Positions 18,470 to 20,062 of a stretch of 20,062 nucleotides of DNA are shown here, in pieces. This stretch comes from Plantago elongata. Its lineage: Eukaryota; Streptophyta; Magnoliopsida; Lamiales; Plantaginaceae. Under the pieces are notes generated by a model. That model saw only the letters and a program-made list of their open reading frames with translations, was not told the origin of the DNA and searched no databases. The stretch covers positions 1 to 20,062 of the forward strand of contig JAYMSP010003368.1 of NCBI GenBank assembly GCA_036897095.1, in the 5' to 3' direction. The translations under genes and the position numbers were made by a program. Position 1 is the first letter of the stretch. Every line of letters starts with the position of its first letter.

Positions 18470-20062
18470 TGTAAGAGCCGCGAATTTGGTACATGTCAGA
18501 AATTAATTTAATATTAATATTATTATTTCGAACAGGAGACCGACCCCTGACTTAAAACAGGCGAAAATATTGACCGTGAATATTGGGGCGAATTTAGAAA
18601 TTTAACGCCGAGCGAAATCGCCAGAAAATTAATAATGGATAATAAAATAAAAATATTTATTTTAATTTTTATACGGCTTTAGTTCGTCTTAAATATTGCC
18701 CGGGAATCGATTTCACATTTTTTCGGAATTTATTTACGAGCCGTATGGAGTCCAGAAGAAGCCATGTGTATATAATGGTAAAATACCCAGTATACCCCCC
18801 ACTTATCTTCTTCTTTTCCCCAATTGTCTTCCTTTCCCATTCAAATTGAGCAACCCCTCAAGTCATTTATTCCGCTCCCAAGTCGGCTCCCAGAAACCGC
18901 CACCGCCGCCCCCCAAAATGACGGAATTGCCCGCCCCTCTTTCACGCATGTCGGACGCGTGGTGGAGGAGATCCATCACGTGGCGGACGGTTGGAAATAG
19001 GGGTCGCATGAGGGACATTTATCGACCGAACAACGAGCCACGACGGCGAAAACAACCGGACTCCGCTCCGCTTATAAATAGTCGGCTCGGTCACCCCTCT
19101 CAACCGCACCACCCAACTGAAGAAACCGAGTTGTAGCCTTTTCCCCGCTCAAACTCTTCCTCTCTCGTCTCAACCCAATTCTCCCGTCACCTCTCTACCG
19201 CGCCGCCTCCCCGCCGGACTTGTGTCGCCAATCACGATCGGTTTCCGGTTAGTGTCCCTCGCTTGCGAGTTGTAATTAATTTTGAGATGGGAATTTGAGT
19301 GTTAAGTTTCGAATGCAGTTTTGCTTGTTCGTTGTGTGTTATAGTATTGATTGTGTGTGGAATGGAAGAGGCTATGTAGTGAATTATGAGCATGTGTTCT
19401 TGTTTGTTCGATCTCCCCTTATGTTGTCGATTTTATGTTTGGTAGTGAGTTGTTAGTTGATATCAAAGATTAAAATAGAATGCTGTTTGTTTGTATTGAG
19501 CATGATTCTTGTGGTTATTTTCGAAAGTCAGTGTGAGGTTCTGTGTTTTACCTGTCGAATACGTTTAGGAGATGTTAATTGATTAACAGAGATATTGTAT
19601 ATATTTGACAGAGAGGTTGTGTAGCAGCAGTTTATGCCCTATTCTGTTTGCTTGAGTCAGTATGAGGAATGTTATTCCAATTCTGTACATTTAGGTACAG
19701 TTGGTCAGCTACCTTACTTGGTATTTCAATTGTGAACAGTTAAGTTGGCTTTAACATAACTTGTTTGATGGAATTACAAACTGAAATAGTAGACTAAACA
19801 ATGAGGCTAATCTGGAAATTTTCAGTTTCTTTATCTTCCTGATTTGTTTGGTAAGATTCAAAAGAGTGCAGCAGTAGCAGGAGTTTGTTGAAAAATTGAT
19901 ACTTGGAATCGTTTTAGGAAATAATAATCGGTTATCCTACCTTGTCATGTTGGTGCTCGTGTTATGTTGTATTGAGTCCGTTGAAAGTCTGATTAGGTAA
20001 TACTGCTTATCACGAAAATAGTTGGAACTATGATCTTGCATGTTAACAAACTGATTTTGTAT
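18470..20062 (+). mobile_element. Probable LTR (Ty3/gypsy type) running off the right edge
   Basis: Starts with TGTAAGAGCCGCGAATTTGG directly after the minisatellite, in the style of the TGTAACACCCC-type LTR starts of plant chromoviruses. A few dozen bases on, GAACAGGAGACCGACCCC resembles internal words of such LTRs, as do the ACCGTGAATATT and CCCGGGAATCG words. A strong TATA box (19073-19080) and a CT-rich leader follow, then a T/G-rich stretch to the window end. No 3' LTR end, primer-binding site or gag/pol is inside the window, so this is inference from style. The alternative is the promoter, first exon and leader intron of a host gene whose coding part lies to the right. Confidence 0.45.
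18976..19247 (+). promoter_or_regulatory. Core promoter and CT-rich leader (LTR or host gene)
   Basis: CTTATAAATA with TATAAATA at 19073-19080 is a textbook plant TATA box, and a CACGTG-containing G-box-like word lies at about 18977. The expected start is near 19105. The following 140 bases are C/T-rich and GC-richer than anything nearby. A possible splice donor (CCG|GTTAGTG) lies near 19248-19250 and is followed by a T/G-rich, intron-like stretch without ORFs to the end of the window. Confidence 0.55.

Noticed and set aside
18025..18494. Two overlapping - strand open frames rich in Phe, Leu, Val and Cys that look membrane-like
   Set aside because: Their hydrophobic repeats (LFVLVFRF-type) are the translation of the AT-rich minisatellite. 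The frames are repeat-driven.
18696..19136. 146-residue open frame on the + strand
   Set aside because: It spans a TATA box and promoter-like CT-rich DNA, has low-complexity Pro-rich content and no recognisable domain. It is a by-product of GC-rich composition.

Overview
This is nuclear DNA from a flowering plant, most likely a eudicot. The signs are split genes with GT-AG introns, AT-rich introns, a receptor-like cytoplasmic kinase of a plant-only family, L1-type plant LINEs with a DUF4283/zinc-knuckle ORF1, and LTR-retrotransposon-like sequence. No bacterial-style operon, CRISPR array, rRNA or convincing tRNA was seen.

Layout. (1) Bases 1 to about 4738 hold a decayed plant L1-type LINE on the + strand. 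Its 5' end lies outside the window, and both reading frames are broken. (2) Bases 4984-6045 hold a small four-exon + strand gene for a 237-residue acidic protein with an N-terminal acylation signal. Its function is not recognised. The LINE tail ends about 130 bp upstream of its TATA-like box. (3) Bases 15202-6964 (- strand) hold a complete five-exon receptor-like cytoplasmic kinase of subfamily VII, 499 residues, closely resembling Arabidopsis PBL27. It spans 8.2 kb because three introns are long (1.27, 3.6 and 1.68 kb). Its leader holds several short upstream ORFs. (4) From about 15.97 kb to the end is repeat-rich DNA: a possible old LTR fragment, a 5'-truncated LINE with a 13-bp target-site duplication (17241-17533), an AT-rich degenerate minisatellite (18201-18469), and a probable LTR 5' end at 18470 with a strong TATA box at 19073, running off the right edge.

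The two intact genes are tail to tail and both encode proteins with predicted acylated N termini (Met-Gly-Cys), so both probably act at the plasma membrane. Nothing in the sequence shows that they work together. The candidate poly(A) signals cross over, so their 3' transcripts may overlap.

I did not find a clearly new biological system. The best-supported unexpected items are the two LINE copies from one lineage with different decay states, the 18-G tract inside the reverse transcriptase core, the LINE insertion against the acyl-protein gene promoter, the uORF-rich kinase leader, and the retroelement-like promoter at the right edge. All splice sites, transcription starts and poly(A) sites are inferred by eye.
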